A stretch of 64,000 nucleotides of DNA, taken from assembly GCF_003130795.1 (NCBI RefSeq), contig NZ_CP029354.1:541263-605262 (forward strand), in the 5' to 3' direction. This document shows, one piece after another, positions 46,386 to 56,109 of this stretch. Every line of letters starts with the position of its first letter. Position 1 is the stretch's first letter. The notes beneath the pieces are model-generated. The model was not told the origin of the DNA and did no database searches. It worked only from the letters and a program-made list of their open reading frames with translations. The DNA comes from Azospirillum thermophilum. GTDB taxonomy: Bacteria > Pseudomonadota > Alphaproteobacteria > Azospirillales > Azospirillaceae. The position numbers and the translations under genes are program-made.

Positions 46386-49300
46386 GCCGCCGGCTCCAGG
46401 GCGATCTCCAGCTCGGCGGCGAGGCGGGCCAGCGCGGCACGCGCCTCGGCGAAGTCCAGGGCGTCCACGCTGCGCTCGATGGCGGCGGCGGCTGCTTCCT
46501 GCCGGCTGCCTTCGAGGCCGGCGAGCAGGGCGGCGACCCGGTCCACCGCCTTCATGCTGCCGAGCCGCAGCGCCTCGTCGAGGGCGAGCACCAGCGGCTC
46601 CAGCGCCCTGAGGTCGGACGGGGCGAGCTTGCGGGCGGGGGGCGCCGCAGCCGGTGCGGCGGCCGGCCGGGGCACCAGCGTCGCCGCGGCGGCCAGCGCC
46701 GGGACGAGCGCATCGGCAAGGGCGGCGAGCCGGTCCGGCAGCGCGTCCCGGCGTCCCTGGCGCAGCGCGCGCTCCAGCAGGCCGGCGGCCTCGAAGACGG
46801 CCATGGCGCCGACCGTTCCGGCGCTGCCGCGCAAACCGTGGACGAACCGCTCCATGCCCTGCCAATCCCCGGCCGCCAGCATCCGCCGCAGCGTAGCAGC
46901 GCCGTCGCGGTAGCGGTCATGGAAATCGACGATCGCGACCCGCAGCGTCCGGCCGTGGCCGTTCATCCGCGCCAGTGCCGGACCGAGCTGGAAGCCGTCC
47001 AGCTCGGCAGGCAGTTCCGCGGGCACCTCCGGGGGCAACCCTGGAGGCAACCCTGGGGGCAGGGCCGCGGCGGCGGGCGCGTCGGCCTGCCGGTCCGTCG
47101 CGGCGGACCCGTCCCCGGGCAGCGGCGCGGCGCAGGGCTTGAGCCAGCGGTCGAGGAGGGCGACGAGGCGGCGCGGCTCGACCGGCTTGGCGATGTGGTC
47201 GTCCATCCCGGCCTCCAGGCAGCGGCGCCGCTCCTCCTCCAGCGCGTGGGCGGTCATGGCGATGATCGGCAGCCGGTCGGGGCCGAGGTGCCGGCGAACC
47301 TCGCGCGCCACCTGATAGCCGTCCATGCCCGGCATCTGGATGTCGGTCAGCAGCACGCCGTAGCCGGCACCGGGGGCGAGCGCCCGCCGCACCGCCTCCT
47401 CGCCGCTGGCGACCACGGTGACGACCAGCCCGGCATCCTCCAGAAGCTCGCGGGCGACCTGCCGGTTGATCGCGTTGTCGTCGGCGACCAGCACCCGCTG
47501 CCCGCGCAGCGGTTCCGCCACGCGCAGGTCTCCGGCGGGAACCGGCGCCGGCTCCCCCGCCGTGACGGCGGCGACCGTCCCGCCGTCGCGCACCCCGACC
47601 GACACGGTGAAGCGGAAGACGCTGCCCTCGCCGGGCCTGCTCTCCACCGCGATGTCGCCGCCCATCATCCGCGTCAGCCGCCGGCTGATCGCCAGCCCGA
47701 GCCCGGTGCCGCCGTAGCGCCGGGTCGTCGAGCTGTCGGCCTGGCTGAAGGGCTGGAAGAGGCGCCCGATCTGCTCCGCCGTCATGCCGATGCCGGTGTC
47801 GCGGACGGCGAAGGCCAGCTCCGCCTCCCCCTCCCCGGACCGTGCCATGCCGACCGCGACGGTGACGCCGCCCTGCTGCGTGAACTTGATGGCGTTGTTG
47901 ACGAGGTTGAGCAGCACCTGCCCCAGCCGCAGCGGGTCGCCGGTCAGCGCGGCCGGCACGTCGGGACCGACGTCGATCCGCAGATCCAGCCCCTTGTCGC
48001 GCGCCGACAGGCCGGCGACGGTGGCGAGGTTGCCGAGCACGGCGGACAGGTCGAAGGGCACCTGCTCCAGCGTCAGCATCCCCGCCTCGATCTTCGAGAC
48101 GTCGAGGATGTCGTTGATGATGCCGAGCAGCGTCGTGGCCGACGTGCGGATCTGCCCCAGATAGGCCCGCTGGGCCGGCGGCATGTCGCCGCGCAGGGCA
48201 AGGTGGCTGAGCCCGAGGATCGCGTTCATCGGCGTGCGGATCTCGTGGCTCATGTTGGCGAGGAAGTCGCTCTTGGCGCGCGAGGCCTCCTCCGCCCGCT
48301 CGCGCGCCTCCTCGACCTGCTGCTGACGCCGGGCGATCTCGTCCAGGAAGTGGCGGATCGAGCGCGCGATGGTCGAGATCTCGTCGCTGCCGTCCTCGGG
48401 CAGCGGGGTCTGGCGCCCCTCCACCCGGTCGAGCACGGCGCCGTTCAGCCGGACGAGCCGCAGGGTGACGAAGCCGCGCAGGTAGAGATAGACGCCGGCC
48501 GCGATCAGGAAGCCGAGCCCGCCCAGCCCGATCAGGACGCTGGTCTGGCGCGCCGCCATCGCCGACAGGTTCGCCGCCTCCCCCGCGGCGGTGGCGTTGA
48601 TCCGCTCGAACAGCGAGCGGGCGATCTTCACCACCTCCTCCACCATCACCACGACCTGCTGCGTCAGCGCCTTGCTGCGCGCCGTCGCGGTCTGGCGCTC
48701 GACCAGGCTGGGCAGCAGCCCGTCGCGGCCGAGCAGGGCGGCTTCCAGCCGGCGGTTCAGGCCGGCGAAGCGGGCCGCCTGTTCCGGCGGCAGGGCGGCA
48801 TAGCGGGCCGGCAGGGCGGCCAGCACCGCCGCCGCCTCCTTCTCGACGCGCAGGATCTCCCGCTGGTAGCGCGAACTGCCGGCATGGGTGCTCTCGGTCA
48901 GCACCCGGTTGACCTCGGTGGTCCAGGCGGCCAGGGCGCCGAGATGCTCGGGCGGCAGGGTCGGCAGCACGGCGGCGACCAGCCGGTCGGCCTCCGCCGA
49001 CAGCCGGCGCGCCTCGTCCAGCGCGGCGTCGGCCCGCGCCGCGGCGTCGATGCGGCGGGCCACCAGCCCGTCCAGGTCCTTGACCGTCAGCGTCAGCGTG
49101 CTGAGCACGCCGGCCAGCGTGGCGCTGCCGTCGATGTCCGACAGGTCGCGGGCCGACAGGACGACGGCGTCGAGTTCCCGCATCAGGGCGTCCAGCGTGA
49201 CGCGCCGCTCCGGGTGGCTGGCCGCGGCACCCAGCCGCGTCGCCTGCGCCAGCACCTGCTGCAGCCCGCCGGTCACCACGGCGCCGGTGGTGATGCGCGG

Positions 49301-49489
49301 CAGCGCGCCGTTGGACAGGGTCGACAGGGCCTGCCGGAACTGCGCGAGATCGTAGATCGCCGCCCCCGACACGGCCAGCAGGACGGCGACCATGAGCGAC
49401 AGGCCCAGCCCCATGCGGCGGCTGACGCCACCGCGGATCGGCAGGCCCCGCGGCGAGCCGCGGGCCTTGCGGGCGAGCCAGCCGCGCAT
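46382..49489 (-). CDS. Hybrid sensor histidine kinase with receiver and Hpt domains
   Basis: A 1035-residue inner-membrane phosphorelay kinase. TM1 ([20 protein letters not shown]) is followed by a periplasmic helical domain of about 260 residues and TM2 ([20 protein letters not shown]). Then come a HAMP-like linker, H-box [20 protein letters not shown], and HATPase ([30 protein letters not shown]). A receiver ([32 protein letters not shown]) leads to an Hpt domain ([20 protein letters not shown], with the phospho-His). The layout resembles TorS. ATG 49489 shares a base with the nucleotidase-like gene stop (TGATG). That secreted protein is likely its periplasmic partner (inference). Confidence 0.92.
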   Translation of the reverse strand: MRGWLARKARGSPRGLPIRGGVSRRMGLGLSLMVAVLLAVSGAAIYDLAQFRQALSTLSNGALPRITTGAVVTGGLQQVLAQATRLGAAASHPERRVTLDALMRELDAVVLSARDLSDIDGSATLAGVLSTLTLTVKDLDGLVARRIDAAARADAALDEARRLSAEADRLVAAVLPTLPPEHLGALAAWTTEVNRVLTESTHAGSSRYQREILRVEKEAAAVLAALPARYAALPPEQAARFAGLNRRLEAALLGRDGLLPSLVERQTATARSKALTQQVVVMVEEVVKIARSLFERINATAAGEAANLSAMAARQTSVLIGLGGLGFLIAAGVYLYLRGFVTLRLVRLNGAVLDRVEGRQTPLPEDGSDEISTIARSIRHFLDEIARRQQQVEEARERAEEASRAKSDFLANMSHEIRTPMNAILGLSHLALRGDMPPAQRAYLGQIRTSATTLLGIINDILDVSKIEAGMLTLEQVPFDLSAVLGNLATVAGLSARDKGLDLRIDVGPDVPAALTGDPLRLGQVLLNLVNNAIKFTQQGGVTVAVGMARSGEGEAELAFAVRDTGIGMTAEQIGRLFQPFSQADSSTTRRYGGTGLGLAISRRLTRMMGGDIAVESRPGEGSVFRFTVSVGVRDGGTVAAVTAGEPAPVPAGDLRVAEPLRGQRVLVADDNAINRQVARELLEDAGLVVTVVASGEEAVRRALAPGAGYGVLLTDIQMPGMDGYQVAREVRRHLGPDRLPIIAMTAHALEEERRRCLEAGMDDHIAKPVEPRRLVALLDRWLKPCAAPLPGDGSAATDRQADAPAAAALPPGLPPGLPPEVPAELPAELDGFQLGPALARMNGHGRTLRVAIVDFHDRYRDGAATLRRMLAAGDWQGMERFVHGLRGSAGTVGAMAVFEAAGLLERALRQGRRDALPDRLAALADALVPALAAAATLVPRPAAAPAAAPPARKLAPSDLRALEPLVLALDEALRLGSMKAVDRVAALLAGLEGSRQEAAAAAIERSVDALDFAEARAALARLAAELEIALEPAA

Positions 49490-51015
49490 CAGCGCATCGT
49501 GATGCGGCCGTCGAGCCGGGGCGCGATCGTCCCGAGGTCGCCGAGGCGCTGCGCCATGATCTCCCACAGCAGCTTCGCATTCTCCGCCGGGGAGGGCGGG
49601 CCGCTGCGCTTCAGCATGGCGTAGCCGTCGCCGCCCTGGGCGAGATAGCTGGGCAGCCCGACGGAATACTCCGCCTCGGGATCGAGCGGCTTGCCGCCGA
49701 CCTTGACCGAGACGACGCGGCTGCCGGCCGGCTGCTTCAGGTCGTAGACCACCTCCATGTTGGAGACGTGGAGGAAGCCGCCCTTCAGGGTCTCCACCCC
49801 CGCGGCGCTCACCTCCAGCGCCTCGCGCAGCGCGCCGCCCTTCAGGCGGGTGCGGGTGATGATGTCGCGGAAGGGCAGCTCGCGCTGGATGTCGCGGCGG
49901 GTCAGCACGGTGTCCGGGGCGTACTGCCGGTTGCCGCGGATGTTGCCGCCGTTGAAGAGGGCGACGTCGGTGCCGAGCACCATGCGCATGGTGTCGGCGA
50001 TGAAGGAGGCGAAGGCGTTCTCGCCGCTGCGCACGGCCTCGCGCCGCGTGTCGAGCGGCGTCGCGGTCACCCCGACCTTGATGTCCAGCAGGTCCGACAG
50101 CCGCTTGCGGTAGACGTCCACCCGCGTCGTCATCTCCGGATCGGCGGGAACCCCCGCCAGCTTGACGATCTCGCCGCGGGCGAGGACCGGCCGGCCGGCG
50201 CCCTCGCGCTCCAGGCGCATCAGGAAGGCGGTGCCCTTGACGTTGGAGTGGACGCCGAAGCCCCGGCCGTCCGCCACCTCCAGGCTGTCCTTGCCGCTGG
50301 CGGCGAGCTGCACCAGCAGGTCGATCGCCGGCTCGCGGCGCAGCTCCTCGATGACCTCGGGCGTGTTGTCGACGACGGCGACGACGAACTCCGCCCCCTT
50401 CCCGCGCAGGCTGCGCGCCACGGCGGCGGCGTCGGACGGCGGCAGCACCTGGATGTCCGGGACGATGTACTGCACCGTCAGCTCCGGCGAGGTCACGGCG
50501 ACCACGCCGATCCTGCCGACCACGGTGTCGATCAGCAGGGAGGGCTCCAGCCCCTCCAGCACCTTGCCGGTGCGGCGGTCGATGGCGTTGGCGCTCAGCA
50601 GCGGGAAGCGGGCCTCGTAGCCGCGCAGCGTCAGCTCGTCCGTGCCGAAGGCCAGGTCGCGCTTGGTGACCGCCATCATGTCCGGCTGCAGGTCGTTCAG
50701 CAGGTCGATCATGTGCGCGCCCTTGTCGAAGCTCGACAGGACGCCGGCGGCGAGCGAGGCCCCGCCATGCAGGAACAGGGTCGGCCCCTCGCCGCGCCGG
50801 GCCCGCAGGAAGGTCGCGAGGTTGACGAGCCCGCCTTCATTCTCCACCGGCTCGATGTCGGCCATGGTCGAGGTGAAGACGAGCGACAGCTCAGTTGCTG
50901 CGGCCGGCGAGGCAATGCTCGCCACGATCATGACGAGGACCGCGGCAATAGACGAGCCCGTCCGGGCAAGTCGCCGCATCACGCCCCCTGGTTGTGTATC
51001 TCTACGGTTCCGCAT
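49489..51015 (-). CDS. Secreted 5'-nucleotidase/metallophosphatase homologue with degenerate active site
   Basis: A 508-residue protein with a signal peptide (about residues 13-41, ending SPAAATE). The order of domains matches UshA-type 5'-nucleotidases. The C-terminal substrate domain is recognisable ([43 protein letters not shown]). In the metallophosphatase half the expected D-x-H-G is replaced by [10 protein letters not shown], the G-D position reads [10 protein letters not shown], and the G-N-H-E-F-D block reads VTKRDLAFG. Most metal ligands are therefore missing. GGGAGG lies 7 bases before ATG 51015. It heads an operon with the hybrid kinase and is probably a ligand-binding accessory, not an enzyme (inference). 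Confidence 0.82.
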   Translation of the reverse strand: MRNRRDTQPGGVMRRLARTGSSIAAVLVMIVASIASPAAATELSLVFTSTMADIEPVENEGGLVNLATFLRARRGEGPTLFLHGGASLAAGVLSSFDKGAHMIDLLNDLQPDMMAVTKRDLAFGTDELTLRGYEARFPLLSANAIDRRTGKVLEGLEPSLLIDTVVGRIGVVAVTSPELTVQYIVPDIQVLPPSDAAAVARSLRGKGAEFVVAVVDNTPEVIEELRREPAIDLLVQLAASGKDSLEVADGRGFGVHSNVKGTAFLMRLEREGAGRPVLARGEIVKLAGVPADPEMTTRVDVYRKRLSDLLDIKVGVTATPLDTRREAVRSGENAFASFIADTMRMVLGTDVALFNGGNIRGNRQYAPDTVLTRRDIQRELPFRDIITRTRLKGGALREALEVSAAGVETLKGGFLHVSNMEVVYDLKQPAGSRVVSVKVGGKPLDPEAEYSVGLPSYLAQGGDGYAMLKRSGPPSPAENAKLLWEIMAQRLGDLGTIAPRLDGRITMR

Positions 51016-51131
51016 AGGCCATCCTCCCGTTGCCAGGATAGCTCATGCGCCATTCGGGGGATACCTTTCAAGGTACAACGGATGGACGGCCCTGCCATGT
51101 GACGTTGCGCGCCGCATCGCCGGGGAAGCCA

Positions 51132-51839
51132 TCACCGGGTGGCGACCTTGATGGCGGCGCCGGCCCCCGTCTGGGTGATCCTCACGCCGTTCTGCAGGAT
51201 CGTCTGCTGGCTCTCCACGCTGTTGTTGGCTCCGCGCTGGACGACCTCGATCCCGTCGCCGCCGGACTGTTCCACCGTCGTCGCGTTGCGCGTCCCGTAC
51301 TGTGCGGTGCGCGCGCTGTTGCCGCGGCCGGTCTGCGCGACCGCCGACAGGTTGTCGCTGCCGTCCTGGAGCTGGATCGCGCTGTTGGACGAGCCGTCCT
51401 GGACCGCGATGGCGCGGTTGGCGATGCCGTACTGGATCTGGCGGATGCGGTTCTCGTAGCCATCCTGCCGGCCGGCGGCGTCGTGGCCGCTGCCGTCCTG
51501 GACCAGGGTGATGACGTTGCCCGCGCCGGACTGCTGCGCCCGCGCGCGGTTCGCGCTGCCGCTCTGGTACTGGTCGGTCAGGTTGCCCGCCCCGATCTGC
51601 AGGATCGCCGCCGAATTCTCGCCGATCTGCACCTGGCGGGCGCGGTTGCTGGTGCCGTACTGGCCGACGTCGGCCCAGTTGGTCCCGGCGGAGGCGGGAA
51701 GCCGGTCGGCCATCTGGTCGATGTAGGCGGGGCTGCCGCCGGCCTGCGCCGGGGACGGGGCGGTGAGTCCCGGGGCGAGAAGGGCGAGCCCGGCCATTGC
51801 GCCGGCCACTCCGCCAGCCATTCGGATCGGTTTCGTCAT
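51132..51839 (-). CDS. Curlin-repeat protein (CsgB/CsgA-like)
   Basis: A 235-residue secreted protein with a signal peptide (GLALLAPGLTAPSPAQAGG). After a short N-terminal segment (SPAYIDQMADRL) it has about a dozen curlin-type repeats with the Q-x-G-x2-N-x-A core every ~11 residues (for example QYGTSNRARQVQIGENSAAI, QSGSANRARAQQSGAGN, QDGSSNSAIQLQDGSDN). These stack as a beta-solenoid amyloid in curli fibres. It is the last gene of the curli operon, so a nucleator (CsgB-like) role is possible, but A and B types cannot be separated from sequence alone. Confidence 0.85.
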   Translation of the reverse strand: MTKPIRMAGGVAGAMAGLALLAPGLTAPSPAQAGGSPAYIDQMADRLPASAGTNWADVGQYGTSNRARQVQIGENSAAILQIGAGNLTDQYQSGSANRARAQQSGAGNVITLVQDGSGHDAAGRQDGYENRIRQIQYGIANRAIAVQDGSSNSAIQLQDGSDNLSAVAQTGRGNSARTAQYGTRNATTVEQSGGDGIEVVQRGANNSVESQQTILQNGVRITQTGAGAAIKVATR

Positions 51840-51945
51840 GGCCTTCCTCCTTCATGGATGCTGCGGACGACGATGCGCCCGGCGCGGCACGCCGAAGGGA
51901 GGGGCTTGCCGCCCCTCCCCCTCGGGCACCGTCCGGGACCGGTCC

Positions 51946-52539
51946 TCACCGCTGGAACTGGGTGCTGTAGTTCGACACGCCGGTCTGGTTGGCCGTCGCG
52001 ACGTTGCCGCTGCTCATCTGGGTCTGATAGGCGGTGTTCAGCATGCCCTTCTGGGCGACGGCCGCCTGGTTCAGGGCACCGTCCTGATACTGCGACGCGA
52101 AGTTGCCGGCCGGCGCGACGCCCCAGCCGAACGGGCCGTCGAAGCCCGACTGCACGATCGTCGCGTCGTTGGCGAGACCGAACTGCTTCTGGTGGGCGGT
52201 GTTGCCGGCGTCCGACTGGTCGATCCTCGCGACGTTGTCCACGCCGTCCTGCACCTGGTTGGCATAGTTGCGGGCGCCGTTCTGGTTCGCGAAGGCCCGG
52301 TTCATGGTGCCGTCCTGGTAGGCGACGGCGGTGTTGTGATCACCCTTCTGCCAGTTGTCGGACAGGTTCGCGCGCCCGTACTGGGTCTGCGAGTTGCTGT
52401 TCAGCGCGCCGATCTGGTCGATGTAGGCGGCGTTGCCTCCGTTCATCGGAACCGGCTTCGTGCCCACGGGGTCGGCGAGCGCGGCGCCGGCGGCCAGGGT
52501 GGCAAGGGCGGCGATGGAGGAGAGGAGAATGCGTTTCAT
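51946..52539 (-). CDS. Curlin-repeat protein (CsgA/CsgB-like)
   Basis: A 197-residue secreted curlin: signal peptide MKRILLSSIAALATLAAGAA, then the same NAAYIDQIG start as its neighbour. The repeats are QYGRANLSDNWQKGDHN, QDGTMNRAFANQNGARN, QVQDGVDNVARIDQSDAGN, QFGLANDATIVQSG and QDGALNQAAVAQKGMLN. ATG 52539 has GAGGG 8 bases upstream. A 164-bp gap separates it from csgG, so it may have its own promoter. It is probably a major or minor amyloid subunit secreted through CsgG. Confidence 0.87.
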   Translation of the reverse strand: MKRILLSSIAALATLAAGAALADPVGTKPVPMNGGNAAYIDQIGALNSNSQTQYGRANLSDNWQKGDHNTAVAYQDGTMNRAFANQNGARNYANQVQDGVDNVARIDQSDAGNTAHQKQFGLANDATIVQSGFDGPFGWGVAPAGNFASQYQDGALNQAAVAQKGMLNTAYQTQMSSGNVATANQTGVSNYSTQFQR

Positions 52540-52703
52540 GGTGATGCCCTCATGGTTGGGTTGCGATGGAACCGGTGAACCAAGGTTCGCTTGCGCGGGC
52601 CTTGCCCACTGCCGGCGGCTCACCGGGCGCTGCCTTTCAATGGGCTAACGAATGACGCCTCATGATATTGATTTTCCTTGATAATCCTGGGCGGCTGCCC
52701 GCC

Positions 52704-53792
52704 TTACCGCGGTGTGGCCGGGGGGATGGGGCTGCGGGCGCGGTCCCCGGGCAGGACATAGACCGGGCCGGTCTCCTGCTTCTGCTCCTGAGGGAGCGGG
52801 GCGATCTTCTGCTCGTCCGGGGCGGAGGCGGAGGGGGTCTGGCCGGCCGGGGGCGGAACCGCCACCGGAGGCGCCATCGGGGGCGCCATCGGGGGTTGGC
52901 CGGCCTGCGCGTCGCGGACGACGGCGACGTTGTAGAAGCCGTCGCGGTCCTGCAGGTAGCGCTGCAGGATCTTCTCGCCCTTGGCCGTGTCCTGGAAGGA
53001 CCAGTAGCCGTCCAGCACGCCGTCGAGGACGAGATTGTAGACCGCCTTCTCGACCGCCTGCTTGACCGCCAGGGTGGCCGGCTCGTTGGTGGTGACGCCG
53101 GTCTCGATCTCCAGCAGGTCCTTGAAGCCGATGTAGCGGAAGGCGCTGCCGCCGATCGCCGCGGAATAGATGGTCTTGCTGGCGTTGACCGACTTCAGCA
53201 CCTCGCCGGTCTGCACCGAGACGGCGCGGATATAGACCGTCACCGTGTCGCGCCGGTATTTGACGTCGCCGCCCACCCCGAGGAAGCGGGCGCCGAAGCC
53301 GCCGGTGAGCGTGTTGCTGTCGTAGCCGATGATGCCGCCGTCGATCAGCAGGCCGGCATAGAGGAGCGGCGGCAGCGGCGGCAGGTTGTCGCCGCCGTAG
53401 GCCTGGCGGGTCTGGCGGATGATCTGCCGCTCCTGGAGGAGCTGCGCCAGCGAGCTGCGCTCGGCGACGCGGAACCAGCTGCGGTCGCCGGTGCGCTTCA
53501 GCGCGTTGATCAGCACCGAGTTGCCGCCCTGCGTCACCGCGCGGGAGTATTCGGAGAAATTGTCGTTCGGCTTGTTCTGGCCGGTCTGGTCGGTGAAGGC
53601 GTAGACGGCGACGGTGAGCTGGCGGGTCGGCGGCGGCAGGGTCAGCAGGCTGTCCAGGCTCTGCGTCTTCTGCTCGTTCAGCGGCTGTTCGGAGAAGGCC
53701 ATTTCCGGCCGGGCGGAGGCGCAGCCGGCGAGCGAGAGCGCGCCGAGAGCGAGGACCACTGCAAATCCGGATGGCTGGGTCGCGCGGGCCAT
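52704..53792 (-). CDS. csgG: Curli secretion channel lipoprotein CsgG
   Basis: A 362-residue CsgG/HfaB-family outer-membrane lipoprotein. The signal peptide ends in the lipobox LSLAGC; then LTVAVYAFTDQTGQ, AVTQGGNSVLINALKRTGDR, WFRVAERSSLAQLLQERQII, IDGGIIGYDSNTLTGG, GVGGDVKYRRDTVTVYIRAV and SVQTGEVLKSVNASKTIYS match CsgG closely. It forms the nonameric pore for curlin subunits. It is about 85 residues longer than the E. coli protein because of a Pro-rich tail with PPMAPPMAPPVAVPP (residues about 300-362), possibly periplasmic-side or disordered. It lies between csgF and the curlin genes. Confidence 0.94.
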   Translation of the reverse strand: MARATQPSGFAVVLALGALSLAGCASARPEMAFSEQPLNEQKTQSLDSLLTLPPPTRQLTVAVYAFTDQTGQNKPNDNFSEYSRAVTQGGNSVLINALKRTGDRSWFRVAERSSLAQLLQERQIIRQTRQAYGGDNLPPLPPLLYAGLLIDGGIIGYDSNTLTGGFGARFLGVGGDVKYRRDTVTVYIRAVSVQTGEVLKSVNASKTIYSAAIGGSAFRYIGFKDLLEIETGVTTNEPATLAVKQAVEKAVYNLVLDGVLDGYWSFQDTAKGEKILQRYLQDRDGFYNVAVVRDAQAGQPPMAPPMAPPVAVPPPAGQTPSASAPDEQKIAPLPQEQKQETGPVYVLPGDRARSPIPPATPR

Positions 53793-53906
53793 TGCCTTGG
53801 TTCCTGTTCCTGGGGACGCACCCGGCCTGCCCGCCGGGCCGATGACCCGGCGGCCGCTTGCGGTGCCGCCCGTTGTCCGGTGACGCTTGCGCCGAGGCCG
53901 CCGGCC

Positions 53907-54338
53907 TCAATAGGCCGGCAGCTCGATGATCTGCGTGCTCTTGCCGTTGTTCAGCGTCAGCTTGATCTGGCCGTTCACCTGGGCCCACTGCAGGGTGGTT
54001 CCCCCGACGACCGCGGTGCCGCTGGTCTTGGCGTGCTCGCCGTAGATCTGGTCGGCGATCTGGCTGGCGACGCGGCTCAGCACGCTGGCCTGGATGGTGT
54101 TGGCGAAGCTGTCCGTCGCGTCCAGCGTCGTCGCGGAGGCCGAGGATTTGGGATCCTCGAACTTGTTGATGGCGTTGGCGATGCCCAGCAGATGGCTGCT
54201 GTTGAAGGGGTCGCCGCCGAAGGACGGGTTGATCGGCCGGTATCTCAGTTCACCGGCACAGGCCGGTCCGGCGGCCGGTCCGACCAGCGCGGCGAAGCCC
54301 AGGGCGCCGAGCGCCAGGATGATCGCGGACTTGCGCAT
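53907..54338 (-). CDS. csgF: Curli assembly protein CsgF
   Basis: A 143-residue secreted protein: signal peptide ending GPACAGE, then LRYRPINPSFGGDPFNSSHL, which carries the CsgF hallmark N-P-x-F-G-G-[DN]-P at the start of the mature chain, followed by IQASVLSRVASQI. The mature N-terminus inserts into the CsgG pore as a second constriction (family knowledge). First gene of the leftward curli operon; GGAGGACTTCCC precedes ATG 54338. No csgE, csgD or csgC was found next to it. Confidence 0.93.
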   Translation of the reverse strand: MRKSAIILALGALGFAALVGPAAGPACAGELRYRPINPSFGGDPFNSSHLLGIANAINKFEDPKSSASATTLDATDSFANTIQASVLSRVASQIADQIYGEHAKTSGTAVVGGTTLQWAQVNGQIKLTLNNGKSTQIIELPAY

Positions 54339-54899
54339 GGGAAGTCCTCCCGATGGCTGTTCACGATGACGATCACAAGAAGCTGCGGTCGAACCCGGCG
54401 ATCTCCGGAAAATCCGGAAGAAACGCCCACGAAATCAGGCTTCGTTCCAAGCAGATGACTTCATGGGCGGAAGAGTATGACGGGATGAAGATACCACCGG
54501 GCTGCTTCTGCGTGATGCGATCACCATCGCCTCACAGGAAATATTTATATCCCTGAGAACGGGAAAAGTATCCGTATCTTTGGCATCGCGGCAGCCCCTG
54601 CTTGCGGAAGGGGGGCCGGCCGGGCCTATGCGCCGGGATGGGGGAAACGACCCTCCCTGCGGCGGCGCATGGATCGCCAAAAGATAAAATACCGCCCGAA
54701 TGCCATCCATTCCGCCTCGTCCGCAGCACCTCCGGCCGGGGGAGGCATAGCGTCCCGCGGCCGGGCGGGGGCCGCCGTCCTCCCGACGGACGGGCCGGAC
54801 CCGTTCCGGAGAGTGGCCGTCTTCTGAAACAAGGCCGGGAGTCACGATAAGTTTTACTCTGGTCCGCATCCCATGCTCGACGGGCAGAAGGGGTGCACC
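54339..54899. other. Divergent promoter region between curli operon and MarR gene
   Basis: 560 bp without a supported gene. It is less GC-rich at about 54440-54600 and near 54845-54870. It should contain the csgF promoter (leftward) and the MarR promoter (rightward). No operator palindrome was convincing; small open frames on both strands look random. Confidence 0.45.
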
Positions 54900-55334
54900 A
54901 TGCTTGGATTGCCAGGAAGACCATCCGTTCCCACCGCGGGGCCGGCCGATCCGCTCGCCGGATCCCCCGACCTGACGCTGGTCATCGCCGAGCTGTGCAA
55001 GGCGCAGGAGCATCTCGACCGCGTGCAGGGGGTGGTGATCACCGCCCTCGTGCGCTGCGGCGTCCTCGACCTGACGCCGCGCCAGCTCGCCATCCTCTAT
55101 CTGCTGAGCCTCCAGGACCAGCAGCCGAGCAAGCTGAGCAAGGTGCTGTTCCACCGCGACAAGCAGATCGCCCACCATGTCAAGCAACTGCTCGCCCGTG
55201 GCCTGGTCGAGGAATACCGGCACAGCGTCGACCGCCGCGCCAAGCTGCTTCACCTCACCCCACGGGGGCTGGAGCTGCTGCGGCGGCTGGGCATCGCGGA
55301 GGGGGCGGCGCGGACGGACGGCGGCGCCGCGTGA
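54900..55334 (+). CDS. MarR family transcriptional regulator
   Basis: A 144-residue winged-helix protein: LTLVIAELCKAQEHLDRV (dimerisation helix), LTPRQLAILYLLSLQDQQPS, LSKVLFHRDKQIAHHVKQLL (recognition helix) and GLVEEYRHSVDRRAKLLHLT (wing with the typical D-R-R-A-K). ATG 54900 has AAGGGG 8 bases upstream; ATG 54873 in frame has none. It is divergent from the curli operon and could regulate it (inference from position). It ends convergent to an ECF sigma-factor gene. Confidence 0.85.
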   Translation: MLGLPGRPSVPTAGPADPLAGSPDLTLVIAELCKAQEHLDRVQGVVITALVRCGVLDLTPRQLAILYLLSLQDQQPSKLSKVLFHRDKQIAHHVKQLLARGLVEEYRHSVDRRAKLLHLTPRGLELLRRLGIAEGAARTDGGAA

Positions 55335-55421
55335 AAGCCCGTGAGCCTGCGGGTCCGGCCCCCCACCCGTCATCCCCGCGAGGCGAACGGCCGCCCGGTC
55401 AACGGGCCCCTGTGCCGCCGG

Positions 55422-55955
55422 TCAGGACGACGGATCGATCCGCCTCATCGCCTTGCGGCAATGAACCAGCGCGTCGCGGATCATGTAGTTGACCAGCGTC
55501 GGCGACACGCCCAGCGTCGCCGCGATGTCCTTCTGGCTGTGGCCGTGGATCCGGTGCATCTCGAAGGCATAGCGGGTCCGTTCCGGCAGATCGGCCAGCG
55601 CCGATTCCAGCGTCTGCAGGAGCTGGCGGTTCACGTTCACGCTTTCCGGCGACGCCGCCTCCGGCGTGCTCACCGCCTGCCCCTCCTCCTCCGCGGCCAG
55701 CAGGCGCGACTCCAGACCCTTCCGGCGGTAATGATCGATCGCAAGGTTGCGGACGACCATCATCAGGTAGCCCGCCTTCGCCCGGATGGCGCTGGTCGAG
55801 TCCGCCCCCAGCAGCTTCAGGAAGGCGTCCTGGACGACATCCTCGGCGTGGTGGCGGCAGCCGGTGATCCGCTCGGCCATCCCGACCAACGACCGGCGCT
55901 GCGCGGTGAAGATATCGGACAGGGTCTGGCTATCGGCGGGTCCTGCCTGTCGCAT
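55422..55955 (-). CDS. ECF RNA polymerase sigma factor (FecI-like)
   Basis: A 177-residue two-domain sigma factor. Sigma-2 includes CRHHAEDVVQDAFLKLL and AGYLMMVVRNLAIDHYRRKG; sigma-4 is LPERTRYAFEMHRIHGHSQK followed by IAATLGVSPTLVNYMIRDAL, typical of FecI/PvdS-group iron-starvation factors. ATG 55955 has AAGGA 7 bases upstream; upstream in-frame ATGs would run into the Fur-like site. It is divergent from a TonB receptor with an STN domain, with FecR just beyond, as expected for cell-surface signalling. Confidence 0.9.
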   Translation of the reverse strand: MRQAGPADSQTLSDIFTAQRRSLVGMAERITGCRHHAEDVVQDAFLKLLGADSTSAIRAKAGYLMMVVRNLAIDHYRRKGLESRLLAAEEEGQAVSTPEAASPESVNVNRQLLQTLESALADLPERTRYAFEMHRIHGHSQKDIAATLGVSPTLVNYMIRDALVHCRKAMRRIDPSS

Positions 55956-56030
55956 GGAAAGGTCCTTGTGCAGAGTGACGCCGTGGCGGGGCTGCGGTCC
56001 CCAGGGCTTGACAAGCAGTCGCAAATTAAT

Positions 56031-56049
56031 GCAACTAACAATCATTTGC
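56031..56049. promoter_or_regulatory. Candidate Fur-type iron box
   Basis: GCAACTAACAATCATTTGC contains the inverted halves TGCAA and TTGCA and, on the minus strand, agrees with the classical 19-bp Fur consensus at about 11 positions. It lies in the AT-rich divergent region between the ECF sigma gene and the STN TonB receptor, where iron control is expected. Tentative. Confidence 0.45.
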
Positions 56050-56109
56050 AAATAGGGAAATGGCGGCCCCTGCCGGAGAGATTGCTATTTCAGATTGCTT
56101 GAGCCTTGG

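Noticed and set aside
51132..52539. Repetitive DNA as a possible satellite or CRISPR
   Set aside because: The periodicity is explained by curlin amyloid repeats in two coding genes.
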